From NCBI GenBank assembly GCA_001899765.1, contig MKWM01000029.1:1-64000 (forward strand): a stretch of DNA of 64,000 bases, given 5' to 3'. Shown piece by piece: positions 36,400-45,099 of this stretch. Position 1 is the first letter of the stretch. Each line of letters begins with the position of its first letter. A program made the translations under genes and the position numbers. The notes under the pieces were generated by a model. That model was not told where the DNA came from. It saw only the letters and a list, made by a program, of their open reading frames with translations, and searched no databases. The stretch comes from Thiobacillus sp. 63-78 (GTDB taxonomy: Bacteria; Pseudomonadota; Gammaproteobacteria; Burkholderiales; Thiobacillaceae).

Positions 36400-36864
36400 T
36401 CAGCGCGGCGCCGGCCGCGGCCGGTCGTGCGGCGGCCGGTCATGCGGCGGCCGGTCATGCGGCGGCCGGTCAGGATGGGGTTTCCGCGGTGGCCTCATGA
36501 CAGGTGGGTAATAGATCGGCTGGGGCACATAGACGGGTGTTTCGATCACGACGGGCGCCGGCGGGGCCTGCAGGGCGCGCAGCCGGGCCTCCTCGGCCTC
36601 CTTTTCTTCCTGCTTGCGGCGCCTGGCCTCCAGGTCCCCCGCCTGTTCTTGCGCGCGTCTCGCCCGTTCGCCTGCCTGCCGGGCTTCTTCAGCGCTGGGT
36701 TGCGGGGGCGCGTCGACTTTCAGTGCCCTGGCGCCCGCGGGTGGCGGGGCGGACGAGTAAGTCACATGCCCGGCGCTGTCCACCCATTTGTAGATCGGCG
36801 CGGCATGGGCTGCGTGCCAGACCACCCCGGCAAGCAGCAAGGCACATGCAGCGTGTGAAATCAA
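36400..36864 (-). CDS. DUF4124 protein with basic PPHDR-repeat tail
   Basis: A 154-residue secreted protein. It has a signal peptide (MISHAACALLLAGVVWHAAHA), a DUF4124 domain (IYKWVDSAGHVTYSSAPPP), a charged coiled-coil stretch (about 57-95) and a Pro/His/Arg/Asp-rich tail with RPPHD repeated three times. TTG start at 36864. Function unknown; envelope localisation is likely. Confidence 0.72.
   Translation of the reverse strand: MISHAACALLLAGVVWHAAHAAPIYKWVDSAGHVTYSSAPPPAGARALKVDAPPQPSAEEARQAGERARRAQEQAGDLEARRRKQEEKEAEEARLRALQAPPAPVVIETPVYVPQPIYYPPVMRPPRKPHPDRPPHDRPPHDRPPHDRPRPAPR
36423..36472. repeat. 15-bp in-frame tandem repeat within the DUF4124 gene
   Basis: Three copies of GGTCATGCGGCGGCC (first with one mismatch) plus a partial fourth encode the RPPHD repeats of the protein tail. 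The unit length keeps frame, so copy number can vary without breaking the gene. Confidence 0.9.
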
Positions 36865-36992
36865 CGTGGCCCCCTATCAGTCCGGTTCACGTGCGGGGCT
36901 ACCGGGGTCATGTTGCGTCGGCGGCAACGAAACGCGCTCCCCCCGCATTTCATGAAACCGGCGTCCGCTGCCGGATTCATGTTCGCGAAGGG

Positions 36993-37787
36993 TCATGAGC
37001 AGCGCATCTCCGGCGTCAGTTTCATCCACTTCATCAACCAGGCCTTCGCCCGCTCGCGCGCATGGCGCGTGGCAATCTTCTCTTCCGGCGTCTGGTCGGG
37101 GCGGAAATCGAACGCGCGCCGCGCCATCGGGTACTCCTGCCACTCCACCGGCACGCCGCGCTCCCACAGCGCATAGAACGCGCGGCCGCCGTTCATGCGG
37201 CGCAGTTCGTAATCGGCGTCGCCGATCAGATAGAGGATGGGGGTGGTGATCTGCATGATCTCCGGCGCCACGCGGAACAGCTGATCCGGTTCGGGCGCGT
37301 TGGGATTCTGCATGTGGCCGTAGTAGCTGACGATGGCGGCGATGTCCGCCCCCCGTTTGGCGGCCAGCCGAATCGCGTAATAGGGGCCGCGCGACAGGCC
37401 GACGATGCCGACCGGCTGCTTGCAGGCGTTGGGCAGCGACTTCAGGTAGTCGAGCCCGGCTTCGACGTCCATTTCGGTATCGGGATTGTGCGCCGACGGC
37501 CAGCGTTCGATGAAGCGGCCGCTCTGCCAGTCGGGCGCAACGACGAGGAAGCCCTGCCCGGCGAGTTCACGCACGTGGGCGCGTTCGTCGCCTTCGTAGC
37601 CGCGCTTGGCGTGGATGAACAGCAGCGGCGGGAACGGGCCTTTGCCGGCGGGGGTGGCGATCTCGACCGGCACCTCGGAGCCGTCGGCGGCCTGGAGGGT
37701 GGTCTTGCTCAGCTCGACGGCCTGGGCGAGGATCGGCGCCGCCAGCGCCGATGCTAAGATGGCGCCCGCGATGACGTGTTTTCTCAT
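36993..37787 (-). CDS. Secreted dienelactone-hydrolase-family protein, catalytic His not seen
   Basis: A 264-residue alpha/beta-hydrolase with a signal peptide (residues 1-23). The nucleophile elbow GLSRG gives Ser132, and Asp190 or Asp192 (IGDADYE) is the likely acid. Where dienelactone hydrolases have GHAF near the C-terminus this protein has RRAF (222-226), so the catalytic His appears replaced by Arg. It may be inactive, use another His, or bind rather than hydrolyse. Confidence 0.78.
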   Translation of the reverse strand: MRKHVIAGAILASALAAPILAQAVELSKTTLQAADGSEVPVEIATPAGKGPFPPLLFIHAKRGYEGDERAHVRELAGQGFLVVAPDWQSGRFIERWPSAHNPDTEMDVEAGLDYLKSLPNACKQPVGIVGLSRGPYYAIRLAAKRGADIAAIVSYYGHMQNPNAPEPDQLFRVAPEIMQITTPILYLIGDADYELRRMNGGRAFYALWERGVPVEWQEYPMARRAFDFRPDQTPEEKIATRHARERAKAWLMKWMKLTPEMRCS

Positions 37788-37871
37788 GGTCTGCTCCTGT
37801 CATTTTTCTGGCCGTCATTCTAGGCCAGCGATCCCGTTTTTCCGTACAGTCTTGACGTCTCCCGGACGGCG

Positions 37872-38600
37872 ATGCCACCCAGGGTATCGCAATCCGTGAG
37901 GGCATCGTTCGACGAACCGTCGATCCCGCCGCGGCTGCGATGGCCGCTTGCGGCCCTGTGGATTTCGCTGGGCCTGCATGCGGCAGTGATCGCGCTGGTG
38001 CAGGTGGCACCCCGTACGGGCGCCAGCGCGCAGGCGCCGGTGATCGAAGTGCGGCTGGTCGCGTCAGCGCCGAAGCCTGCCATCCATCCCCCGTCATCGC
38101 CGGCCGCGCCGGAGCCGGATATCGTCCCCGTGGCGCCATCCGCGCCGCGCCACGTCCCGGAGGCGCCGTCCCCGCCAGCCGTCACCCCGGCGGCCGCCGC
38201 CGCGCCGCCACGCGAGGGGCCGCTGCCTGCGGCACCGGCCACGGCAGAGACGGCCCCGGTGCCGGCCGCGGCCCTGGCCAGTTCGGTCGACCTGACCTAT
38301 TACAGCGCGCGCGATCTCGATGTGCAGCCGCACGCGCTGCGCACCATCCGGCCGGACTACCCGGCCGAGGCCGACCGCCAGCGCGTGTCCGGCACGCTGC
38401 GCCTGCAATTGAAGCTGGAAGCCGACGGGCGCGTCAGCGACATCGAGGTCGTGAGCGCGACGCCGCCCGACGTGTTCGAGGACTCCGCGATCAAGGCGTT
38501 TCGCGATGCGCGTTTCGCGCCGGCGCAGAAGGACGGCCGTGCGGTGCGCGCGCTGATATTGATCGAGGTGAAGTACGACTGGAGCGGCCAGCTCCGCTAG
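37872..38600 (+). CDS. TonB-family energy transducer
   Basis: A 242-residue protein with an N-terminal membrane anchor (LAALWISLGLHAAVIALVQV), a long Pro/Ala-rich periplasmic spacer (about 60-135) and a C-terminal TonB domain (IRPDYPAEADRQRVSGTLRLQ, FRDARFAPAQKDGRAV). It passes proton-motive energy to outer-membrane receptors. No exbBD or receptor gene is adjacent. Confidence 0.85.
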   Translation: MPPRVSQSVRASFDEPSIPPRLRWPLAALWISLGLHAAVIALVQVAPRTGASAQAPVIEVRLVASAPKPAIHPPSSPAAPEPDIVPVAPSAPRHVPEAPSPPAVTPAAAAAPPREGPLPAAPATAETAPVPAAALASSVDLTYYSARDLDVQPHALRTIRPDYPAEADRQRVSGTLRLQLKLEADGRVSDIEVVSATPPDVFEDSAIKAFRDARFAPAQKDGRAVRALILIEVKYDWSGQLR

Positions 38601-38619
38601 GGTTGCGCGCCCGCACCGC

Positions 38620-39021
38620 TCACGCATCGGAAGGCGGTGCCGCCAGTCCCTGCAGGATGGGACAGTCGGGGCGGTGGTCGCCATGGCAGGCCCGCACCAG
38701 CGTGACCAGCGTGGCGCGCATCTCGCTCAATGCGGCGATGCGGGCGTCGAGTTCCGCGATGTGAGCCTCGGCCAGATGCTTGACGTCGGCGCTGGCGCGC
38801 TCGGGATCGTCCCACAGCGACAGCAACTGCCGGATCTGCTCGAGCGAGAACCCGAGGTCGCGGGCGCGGCGGATGAAGCGCAGCAGATGCACGTCGCGTT
38901 CGTGATATTGCCGGTAGCCCGAGAGCGTGCGGTGGCTTTCGCGGAGCAGGCCGATACTTTCGTAATGCCGGATCATCTTGGCCGACACGCCGCTGGCGCG
39001 GGCGGCTTCACCGATGTTCAT
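38620..39021 (-). CDS. cueR: CueR, copper-responsive MerR-family activator
   Basis: A 133-residue MerR-family protein with helix-turn-helix [23 protein letters not shown] and the Cu(I)-binding loop Cys112-x7-Cys120 (CHGDHRPDC), identical in position to CueR. Its ATG overlaps the copA stop (ATGA), so regulator and pump form one operon. Confidence 0.92.
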   Translation of the reverse strand: MNIGEAARASGVSAKMIRHYESIGLLRESHRTLSGYRQYHERDVHLLRFIRRARDLGFSLEQIRQLLSLWDDPERASADVKHLAEAHIAELDARIAALSEMRATLVTLVRACHGDHRPDCPILQGLAAPPSDA

Positions 39022-41390
39022 GGGCGGGGCCGCCAGCGCTTGAGCGTCAGGGCATTCGTCACCACGCTGACGCTGGAGAACGCCATGGCCGCACCGGCGA
39101 TCACCGGGTTGAGGAAGCCGAGCGCCGCGAGCGGGATGCCGACCACGTTGTAGACGAAAGCCCAGAACAGGTTCTGCCGGATCTTGGCGTAGGTGCGCTG
39201 GGAAATGTCGATGGCGTCGGCTACCAGCGCCGGGTCGCCGCGCATCAGCGTGATGCCGGCGGTATGCATGGCGACGTCGCTGCCGGAGGACATGGCGATG
39301 CCGACATCGGCCGCGGCCAGCGCCGGGGCGTCGTTGATGCCGTCGCCCACCATGGCCACGGTCTGTCCGGTCGTCTTGAGTTGCTCGACGTGTGTGGCCT
39401 TGTCGGCCGGCAGCACTTCGGCCAGCACGCGGTCGATGCCCAGTTCGTCGCCGACGTGCCGGGCGGCGCCACGGTTGTCGCCGGAGAGCATGACGGTGGT
39501 GACGCCTTGTGCCTTGAGACGCGCCACGCCGGTGGCCGCACTGGGTTTGATGGCGTCGCCGAACGCCAGCAGGCCGAGGGCATGACGATCGCTGGCGCGC
39601 GCCAGCCAGGATACGCTGCGGCCTGCCGCCTCCAGTTTTCCGGCAGCGTCGTCAAGCGCGGAAATGTCGACGCCGTTCTCGTTCATCAGGCGACGGTTGC
39701 CCAGCCACCAGGTTTCGCCGGCCACTTCGCCGGCAATGCCGCGGCCCGGCAACGCCTGCTGCGCGCGTGCGGGCAAGGGGGAGACAGCGAGGGCAGCACT
39801 TTCCGCCATGACTGCGCGCGCCAGGGGATGCTCGCTGCCGGACTGCAGCCCGGCCGCAATCGCCAGCACTTCATCTTTTCCGTGGTCAGCGGTCGGCACG
39901 CAGGCCACGAGGTGCGGCGTGCCGTCGGTGAGGGTGCCGGTCTTGTCGAACACCACCGTGCTGATCTTGTGCGCCAGTTCTAGTGCCTCGGCGTCCTTGA
40001 TCAGAATGCCGTGGCGCGCGGCGACGCCGGTGCCCGCCATGATCGCGGTGGGGGTGGCGAGCCCCAGCGCGCACGGACAGGCGATCACCAGAACCGCCAC
40101 GGCGTTGAGGATGGCCTGCTCGGTCCCGCCGCCGACTGCCCACCACGCGATGAAGGTCAGCAGCGCAATGCCCATCACGACCGGGACGAACACCGCGCTG
40201 ACCTTGTCCACGAGCCGCTGGATGGGTGCCTTGGCCGCCTGCGCGTTCTCCACCAGCCGGATGATGCGCGCCAGCGTGGTTTCCGTCCCCACCGCCGTGG
40301 TGCGCGCCACCAGCACGCCCTGCGCGTTGATGGCGCCGCCGGTCACCGGGCTGCCTGGCTGCTTCTCGACCGGCAGCGATTCGCCGGTGAGCAGGGATTC
40401 GTCGACCTGACTGATCCCCTCGACCACCTCACCGTCAACCGGTATCCGCTCGCCGGGGCGGATGACCACCACGTCGCCCACCCGGATCGCGTCGATCGGC
40501 ATGTCACGGTCGACGCCGTCGAGACGTACGCGGGCCATCGTCGGGCGCAGGGCCTGCAGGGCGCGAATGGCCTCGGTGGTCTGGCGCTTGGCGCGTGCCT
40601 CCAGCCATTTCCCCAGCAGTACCAGACTGATGACCACGGCCGAGGCTTCGAAATACAGGTGCGTGGGATCGGCCTGGGTCAGCATCAGATACAGGCTCAG
40701 ACCATAGGCCGCGCTGGTGCCCACCGCCACCAGCAGATCCATGTTGCCGCTGCCGGCCATGAGCGCTTTCCAGCCGGCACGATAAAAACGCGCGCCGAGC
40801 CAGAACTGTACCGGCGTGGCGAGCACCAGCTGCACCCAGCCGGGCAGCATCCAGTGCACGCCGAACGGGCTGGCAAACATGGGAGCGACCAGTGGCAGCG
40901 ACAGCGCGACCGACAGCGCGACCGGCCACCAGCCGGGGAGTTCGCGCGTTGACGCGGCCGGTGCGGCGTCCGGAGTTTTTGGTAATTGCGCGCCATAGCC
41001 GGCACTTTCCACCGCAGTAATCAGCGCCGCCGCCGAGCCTCCCTGCACCCGCTTCACGGTCGCCTGCTCGGTCGCCAGATTGACGCTGGCCTCCAGCACG
41101 CCGGGGACCTTGTTCAAGGCTTTTTCGACCCGCGCCGAACAGCTCGCACAGGTCATGCCGCTGATATCGAGCGTGCAGGATTCGGTGGCGACACCGAACC
41201 CTGCCTTCTCGACCGCGCGCTCGATACTTGCCATGTCGGTATCGCCCGAAATCGTCGCGGTTTCGGTGGCCAGGTTGACGGTCGCGTCGGTGACGTCCGG
41301 CAGTTGCCTGAGGACCTTTTCCAGCCGCGTGGCGCAACTGGCGCAAGTCATGCCCTGTATGCCGACCGATACAGATAAGGGGGAAGTCAT
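39018..41390 (-). CDS. copA: Copper-exporting P1B-type ATPase
   Basis: A 790-residue P-type ATPase with two N-terminal heavy-metal-binding domains (GMTCASC at 13-19 and 78-84), the membrane CPC motif in [12 protein letters not shown], phosphorylation site [11 protein letters not shown] and hinge [12 protein letters not shown]. These are the CopA/Cu(I) signatures. The ATG at 41390 is chosen because AGGAG lies 7 nt upstream; a GTG two codons earlier is less likely. Controlled by the CueR-type promoter just upstream. Confidence 0.95.
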   Translation of the reverse strand: MTSPLSVSVGIQGMTCASCATRLEKVLRQLPDVTDATVNLATETATISGDTDMASIERAVEKAGFGVATESCTLDISGMTCASCSARVEKALNKVPGVLEASVNLATEQATVKRVQGGSAAALITAVESAGYGAQLPKTPDAAPAASTRELPGWWPVALSVALSLPLVAPMFASPFGVHWMLPGWVQLVLATPVQFWLGARFYRAGWKALMAGSGNMDLLVAVGTSAAYGLSLYLMLTQADPTHLYFEASAVVISLVLLGKWLEARAKRQTTEAIRALQALRPTMARVRLDGVDRDMPIDAIRVGDVVVIRPGERIPVDGEVVEGISQVDESLLTGESLPVEKQPGSPVTGGAINAQGVLVARTTAVGTETTLARIIRLVENAQAAKAPIQRLVDKVSAVFVPVVMGIALLTFIAWWAVGGGTEQAILNAVAVLVIACPCALGLATPTAIMAGTGVAARHGILIKDAEALELAHKISTVVFDKTGTLTDGTPHLVACVPTADHGKDEVLAIAAGLQSGSEHPLARAVMAESAALAVSPLPARAQQALPGRGIAGEVAGETWWLGNRRLMNENGVDISALDDAAGKLEAAGRSVSWLARASDRHALGLLAFGDAIKPSAATGVARLKAQGVTTVMLSGDNRGAARHVGDELGIDRVLAEVLPADKATHVEQLKTTGQTVAMVGDGINDAPALAAADVGIAMSSGSDVAMHTAGITLMRGDPALVADAIDISQRTYAKIRQNLFWAFVYNVVGIPLAALGFLNPVIAGAAMAFSSVSVVTNALTLKRWRPRP

Positions 41391-41423
41391 GTACACACTC
41401 CTGATGGATGCGGATTCCAGTGC

Positions 41424-41454
41424 ACCATAAACCTTGCCATCATGGCAAGGTCAA
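41424..41454 (-). promoter_or_regulatory. CueR-type promoter/operator of copA-cueR
   Basis: On the minus strand -35 TTGACC (41454-41449) and -10 TATGGT (41429-41424) are 19 bp apart and span the dyad ACCTTGCCA-TGA-TGGCAAGGT (41431-41451). Dyad and spacer are those of CueR-activated promoters. The expected transcription start is about 20 bp before the copA ATG. Confidence 0.9.
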
Positions 41455-41529
41455 GCCGGTCAGCGGTCTGTCAGCGCCATGGACGGGCGCACGATGGCCC
41501 TTCAGCGAGGGAAGGGTGAAATGTCCGGG

Positions 41530-42750
41530 TTAGCGTGGGAGGATTCCGGATAAGGTCCTGGGCAGCAGCACCCACATGCGGCCGCGTTGCTTCATGCGCC
41601 CGGCGAGTTCGCCCGCCGGATTGCCGAAGCCCCAGAAAAAATCCGCGCGCACGCCGCCCTTGATCGCGCCGCCACTGTCCTGTGCCATCACCAGCCGGTT
41701 CAGCGGCTGGGTCGAGTTGGGTTGGGTGGTGGACAGGAAAACGGGTGCCCCAAGGGGGATGAATCCCGGATCGACAGCGATCGAGCGGCCGCCGGTCAGG
41801 GGGACGCCAAGTGAGCCGAGCGGGCCGGGCAGGTCGTCGGGCAGCTCGCGGAAAAAGACGAAACTCGGGTTGCTGGCCAGCAGGTCGGGCAGCTTGTCCG
41901 GATGCTTCGCTCCCCAGTCCTTGATTCCCTGCATCGAAGCCTGTTCAAGCTTGAGTTCGCCGCGTTCGACCAGCAATTTCCCAATCGACAGGTAAGGGTA
42001 ACCGTTCTGATCCGCATAGCCGACCCGCATGTGCGAGCCGTCGGGGAGTTCGAGGCGTCCAGACCCCTGGATCTGCAGAAAGAACAGATCGACCGGGTCC
42101 TCGGCCCAGGCGATGGGCTTGCCCTTGAAACGGTCACTATTACCGTTGGCCGGTTGCTCGATGTCCTGGCGGGTGAAGTAGGGCACGATCTTGCTGCCCA
42201 GCAGCCGCCCCCGCAGGCGCAGACCTTTGAGTTCCGGATAGATGCTTGCCAGGTCTACCGCAATGAGGTCGTCGGGTGCGGCGTAGAGCGGGTAACGGGC
42301 ACGCTCGGTGCGCACGCGGTCGCCCTTCAGCAGGGGTTCGTAGTAGCCGGTGATCAGGCCGTCGGGCGTGCCATCTTCCTGGGTCGCCTGATAGGGCTGG
42401 AACCACTGCTCGAAAAAGGCGCGTGTCGTCTTGTCATCGGGCAGCGGCATGGCCATCGCCTTGCTGCACACCGCCTGCCAGCCGCTCTGCTTGACGAGTG
42501 TGGCGCAGCTGCGCAGAAAAGCTGTCCAGGCTTCGCTGAGCTGGCTGTCCCGCCCCAGATTGACCGATGACCAGCTTGCCGGCTTGAGCGTTGGATAGGT
42601 CACGGCCGGAGCGGGAAGGGGCGCCGCGGGCGGAGCGGGAAGCGGGGCGACGGGTGGCACCGGCGCCGGGACAGGGCGCGGCGCGGGGGGTTGTACCGCA
42701 CAGGCTGACAGCAACAGGACACACAGCCACGAACTTGCGCGCAAGCGCAT
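41530..42750 (-). CDS. mltA: Membrane-bound lytic murein transglycosylase A
   Basis: A 406-residue lipoprotein from the chosen start. Signal peptide with lipobox LLSAC, Pro/Ala-rich linker, MltA domain (GYYEPLLKGDRVRTERARYPLY) and C-terminal 3D domain (VAVDPGFIPLGAPV-like, then AQDSGGAIKG with the catalytic Asp). Cleaves peptidoglycan glycan strands to 1,6-anhydromuropeptides at the outer membrane. The ATG at 42750 is preferred because it sits directly before the signal peptide; earlier in-frame ATGs add a non-signal-like stretch. Confidence 0.9.
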   Translation of the reverse strand: MRLRASSWLCVLLLSACAVQPPAPRPVPAPVPPVAPLPAPPAAPLPAPAVTYPTLKPASWSSVNLGRDSQLSEAWTAFLRSCATLVKQSGWQAVCSKAMAMPLPDDKTTRAFFEQWFQPYQATQEDGTPDGLITGYYEPLLKGDRVRTERARYPLYAAPDDLIAVDLASIYPELKGLRLRGRLLGSKIVPYFTRQDIEQPANGNSDRFKGKPIAWAEDPVDLFFLQIQGSGRLELPDGSHMRVGYADQNGYPYLSIGKLLVERGELKLEQASMQGIKDWGAKHPDKLPDLLASNPSFVFFRELPDDLPGPLGSLGVPLTGGRSIAVDPGFIPLGAPVFLSTTQPNSTQPLNRLVMAQDSGGAIKGGVRADFFWGFGNPAGELAGRMKQRGRMWVLLPRTLSGILPR

Positions 42751-42814
42751 CGCGGGTGAAGATGGCCCGCGTGGACAACACGTAGCGGGCATATCAAGAG
42801 GAGAATCGCGTTCC

Positions 42815-42907
42815 ATGGAAAGTCAAGGACTGGGCTGGCTGGTGCTGGAAGCCGTCATTGCGGCAGGCTTGCTGGTGTTTATCGTATGGTGGACGATGAA
42901 AAAGTGA
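42815..42907 (+). CDS. 30-residue single-pass membrane microprotein
   Basis: MESQGLGWLV leads into one hydrophobic helix rich in Leu, Val, Ile and Ala that ends IVWWTMKK. AGGAG lies at 42799-42803, 11 nt before the ATG. It is divergent from mltA, and a heptamer repeat follows its stop directly. The topology (acidic N-terminus, lysine end) suggests the C-terminus in the cytoplasm. Function unknown. Confidence 0.6.
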   Translation: MESQGLGWLVLEAVIAAGLLVFIVWWTMKK

Positions 42908-42912
42908 GGATG

Positions 42913-42963
42913 GGTGAGTGGTGAGTGGTGAGTAGTGAGTAGTGAGTAGTGAGTGGTGAGTGG
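42913..42963. repeat. Heptamer tandem repeat (RGTGAGT, about 7.3 copies)
   Basis: Seven full copies of GGTGAGT/AGTGAGT run from just after the microprotein stop towards the 3' end of apaG. The heptamer is the reverse complement of the unit at 18441-18500, so the same repeat sits at two distant loci. Confidence 0.93.
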
Positions 42964-42997
42964 ATAAATTACGGCCGGCTTACCGTGACTACTCGCC

Positions 42998-43381
42998 CTA
43001 ATGCAGTACGCGCGGCATCGACAGGGTGAATCGGGGGATCTCGGCTTCGAACTTGTTGCCGTCATCGGCCACCATCTGATAGGTGCCATGCATGGTGCCT
43101 ACCGGCGTCGCCATCGCGGTGCCGCTGGTGTATTCGAAGCTTTCGCCCGGCCGCAGCAGCGGTTGTTCGCCCACTACGCCGAGTCCCTTCACTTCCTGGG
43201 TGACGTTCTCGGCGTCGGTGATGATCCAGTGGCGCGAGATCAACTGCGCCGCCACCGTGCCGCTGTTGGCGATGGTGATGGTGTAGGAGAACACATAGCG
43301 ATCGCTTGCGGGATCGCTCTGGTCAGCCAGATAGGCCGTGTTGACGGTAATGCTGATTTGATATTTCTTGCCTTCGGCCAC
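42998..43381 (-). CDS. apaG: ApaG/DUF525 family protein
   Basis: A 127-residue fibronectin-III-like fold protein with the ApaG hallmark segments AYLADQSDP, RYVFSYTITI, NSGTVAAQLISRHWIITDA and PGESFEYTSG. Physiological role unclear. The start is uncertain: GTG at 43381 places the product at the usual length, but no good ribosome site is visible; a longer in-frame reading to 43606 lacks similarity. Confidence 0.88.
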   Translation of the reverse strand: MAEGKKYQISITVNTAYLADQSDPASDRYVFSYTITIANSGTVAAQLISRHWIITDAENVTQEVKGLGVVGEQPLLRPGESFEYTSGTAMATPVGTMHGTYQMVADDGNKFEAEIPRFTLSMPRVLH

Positions 43382-43490
43382 GGGTTTGCTCGACAGATAT
43401 GGAATGCGTCGAGTGTAACGCAATGATGTGGCGGGCTGGTAAAATGACCGGGTTTCCCGAAAATCCGCAGAAATCCCAGGAGCCCTTCCC

Positions 43491-44174
43491 ATGACGTACC
43501 GCATCGCCCCGTCCATCCTGTCCGCCAACTTTGCCCGGCTTGGCGAGGAAGTCGACAACGTACTCGCCTCCGGCGCCGACATCGTCCACTTCGACGTGAT
43601 GGACAACCACTACGTCCCCAATCTCACCATCGGCCCGCTGGTGTGCGAAGCGCTGAGGAAGCACGGCGTCACCGCGCCGATCGACGTGCATCTGATGGTG
43701 AAACCGGTCGATCGCATCATTCCGGACTTTGCCAAGGCGGGCGCCACCTATATTACTTTTCATCCCGAAGCCTCCGAGCACATCGACCGGACGATTGGCT
43801 TGATCAAGGAAAACGGCTGCAAGGCCGGCCTGGTGTTCAACCCCGCCACCCCGCTCGACGTGCTGGAATACACGCTGGACAGGCTCGACATGGTGCTCCT
43901 GATGAGCGTCAACCCCGGCTTCGGCGGCCAGAAGTTCATCCCCTACGTGCTCGACAAGGCGCGCGCCGTGCGCAAGATGATCGACGACCGCGGCCTCAAC
44001 GTGAACATCGAGATCGACGGCGGCGTCGGTCCCGCCAACATCGCCGACGTCGCGCGCGCCGGGGTCGATACCTTCGTCGCCGGCTCCGCCGTGTTCGGTG
44101 CCGCCAAGGACAGCGACCCGCAGCGTTACAACAGCGTCATCGCCGCGATGCGCGCGGAACTGGCGAAGGTTTGA
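43491..44174 (+). CDS. rpe: Ribulose-phosphate 3-epimerase
   Basis: A 227-residue TIM barrel with [36 protein letters not shown] and NPGFGGQKF, the metal and catalytic motifs of Rpe. It interconverts ribulose-5-P and xylulose-5-P (pentose phosphate and Calvin cycles). First gene of the conserved rpe-gph-trpE order; AGGAG precedes the ATG. Confidence 0.97.
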   Translation: MTYRIAPSILSANFARLGEEVDNVLASGADIVHFDVMDNHYVPNLTIGPLVCEALRKHGVTAPIDVHLMVKPVDRIIPDFAKAGATYITFHPEASEHIDRTIGLIKENGCKAGLVFNPATPLDVLEYTLDRLDMVLLMSVNPGFGGQKFIPYVLDKARAVRKMIDDRGLNVNIEIDGGVGPANIADVARAGVDTFVAGSAVFGAAKDSDPQRYNSVIAAMRAELAKV

Positions 44175-44180
44175 CAACAT

Positions 44181-44295
44181 AGGGGTCAGGATTCAGGGGC
44201 CAGGATTCAGGGAATGTGCGGCCTGCGGCCGCGCTCATTCAAGAAACCGCGAAGCACAAAGCCTCCTGATCCCTGACCCCTGAATCCTGACCCCT
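44181..44295. repeat. Heptamer-arm palindromic element B (rpe-gph spacer)
   Basis: A 115-bp element. The left arm 44181-44212 and right arm 44263-44295 are complementary and made of GGRNTCA heptamers. The core contains CTGCGGCCGCG and CGCGAAGCACA, as in element A. It starts 6 bp after the rpe stop and ends 5 bp before the gph ATG, leaving no room for a normal ribosome site. Confidence 0.92.
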
Positions 44296-44300
44296 AAAAA

Positions 44301-44984
44301 ATGAAAAGCTTCCCTCTCCCCATCAAAGCCGTCGTCCTCGACCTCGATGGCACCCTGCTCGATACCGCACCCGACCTGGCCTACGCCGCGGCGTTGATGA
44401 TGGCTGACCTCGGCCGCGCCTGCCCGTCGCCGGAAACGGTCGCCAGTTACATCGGCAATGGCGTGTCGCGCCTGGTCAAGCGCGTGCTCACCGGCGACAT
44501 GGACGCCGAGCCCGATGCGGCGCTGTTCGAACAGGCCATCGCGTCGTATCAGAAGCACTATGGCGAACACGTGTCGCGGTACTCGCGCCCGTTTCCCGGC
44601 GTGGTCGAAGGCCTCGATGCCTTCAAGGCGATGGGCGTGCACATCGCCTGCATCACCAACAAGGCCGAAGCGTTCACCCATCCGCTGCTGAAGGACACCG
44701 GCCTGTTCGACTACTTCGAGCTGATCCTGTCCGGCGATACCCTGCCCAAGCGCAAGCCCGACCCGCTGCCGCTCTTGCACGCCTGCGAGGTGTTCAAGGT
44801 GCAGCCGGCCGAGCTGCTCCTGATCGGTGATTCGCTCAACGACACCCAGGCCGCACGCGCCGCCGGCTGCCCGGTGTTCTGCGTCCCCTACGGCTACAAC
44901 CGTGGCCGCCCGGTCGCCGAACTCGACCTCGATGCGGTGGTGCCGAGTCTCGCCGAGGCGGCGCAGATGGTGATGAAGGCTTGA
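44301..44984 (+). CDS. gph: Phosphoglycolate phosphatase
   Basis: A 227-residue HAD-family enzyme with motif I DLDGTLLDTAPD, motif II CITNK, Lys in KRKPDPLP and motif IV IGDSLNDTQAA. It hydrolyses 2-phosphoglycolate, made by DNA repair or Rubisco oxygenation. The start codon directly follows element B and has no Shine-Dalgarno. Confidence 0.94.
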   Translation: MKSFPLPIKAVVLDLDGTLLDTAPDLAYAAALMMADLGRACPSPETVASYIGNGVSRLVKRVLTGDMDAEPDAALFEQAIASYQKHYGEHVSRYSRPFPGVVEGLDAFKAMGVHIACITNKAEAFTHPLLKDTGLFDYFELILSGDTLPKRKPDPLPLLHACEVFKVQPAELLLIGDSLNDTQAARAAGCPVFCVPYGYNRGRPVAELDLDAVVPSLAEAAQMVMKA

Positions 44985-44990
44985 TGGCAA

Positions 44991-45099
44991 GGGGTCAGGA
45001 TTCAGGGATCAGGATTCAGGGGCGGTGTCGCCGATGGCGGCGCTCGTCTTGAAAAGGCGTGTAGCACATTCCCTGACCCCTGAATCCTGATCCCTGACC
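44991..45099. repeat. Heptamer-arm palindromic element C (gph-trpE spacer)
   Basis: A 109-bp element. Left arm 44991-45022 (GGGGTCA GGATTCA GGGATCA GGATTCA GGGG) and right arm 45071-45099 are near-perfect complements around a diverged core ending GTAGCACATTCCCTG. It starts 6 bp after gph and its last base is adjacent to the trpE ATG. Confidence 0.92.

Noticed and set aside
30048-37862. Identical 14-mer GTCTTGACGTCTCC at 30048 and 37849
   Set aside because: No shared context or symmetry, and a 14-base match is expected by chance in a 64-kb GC-rich window.
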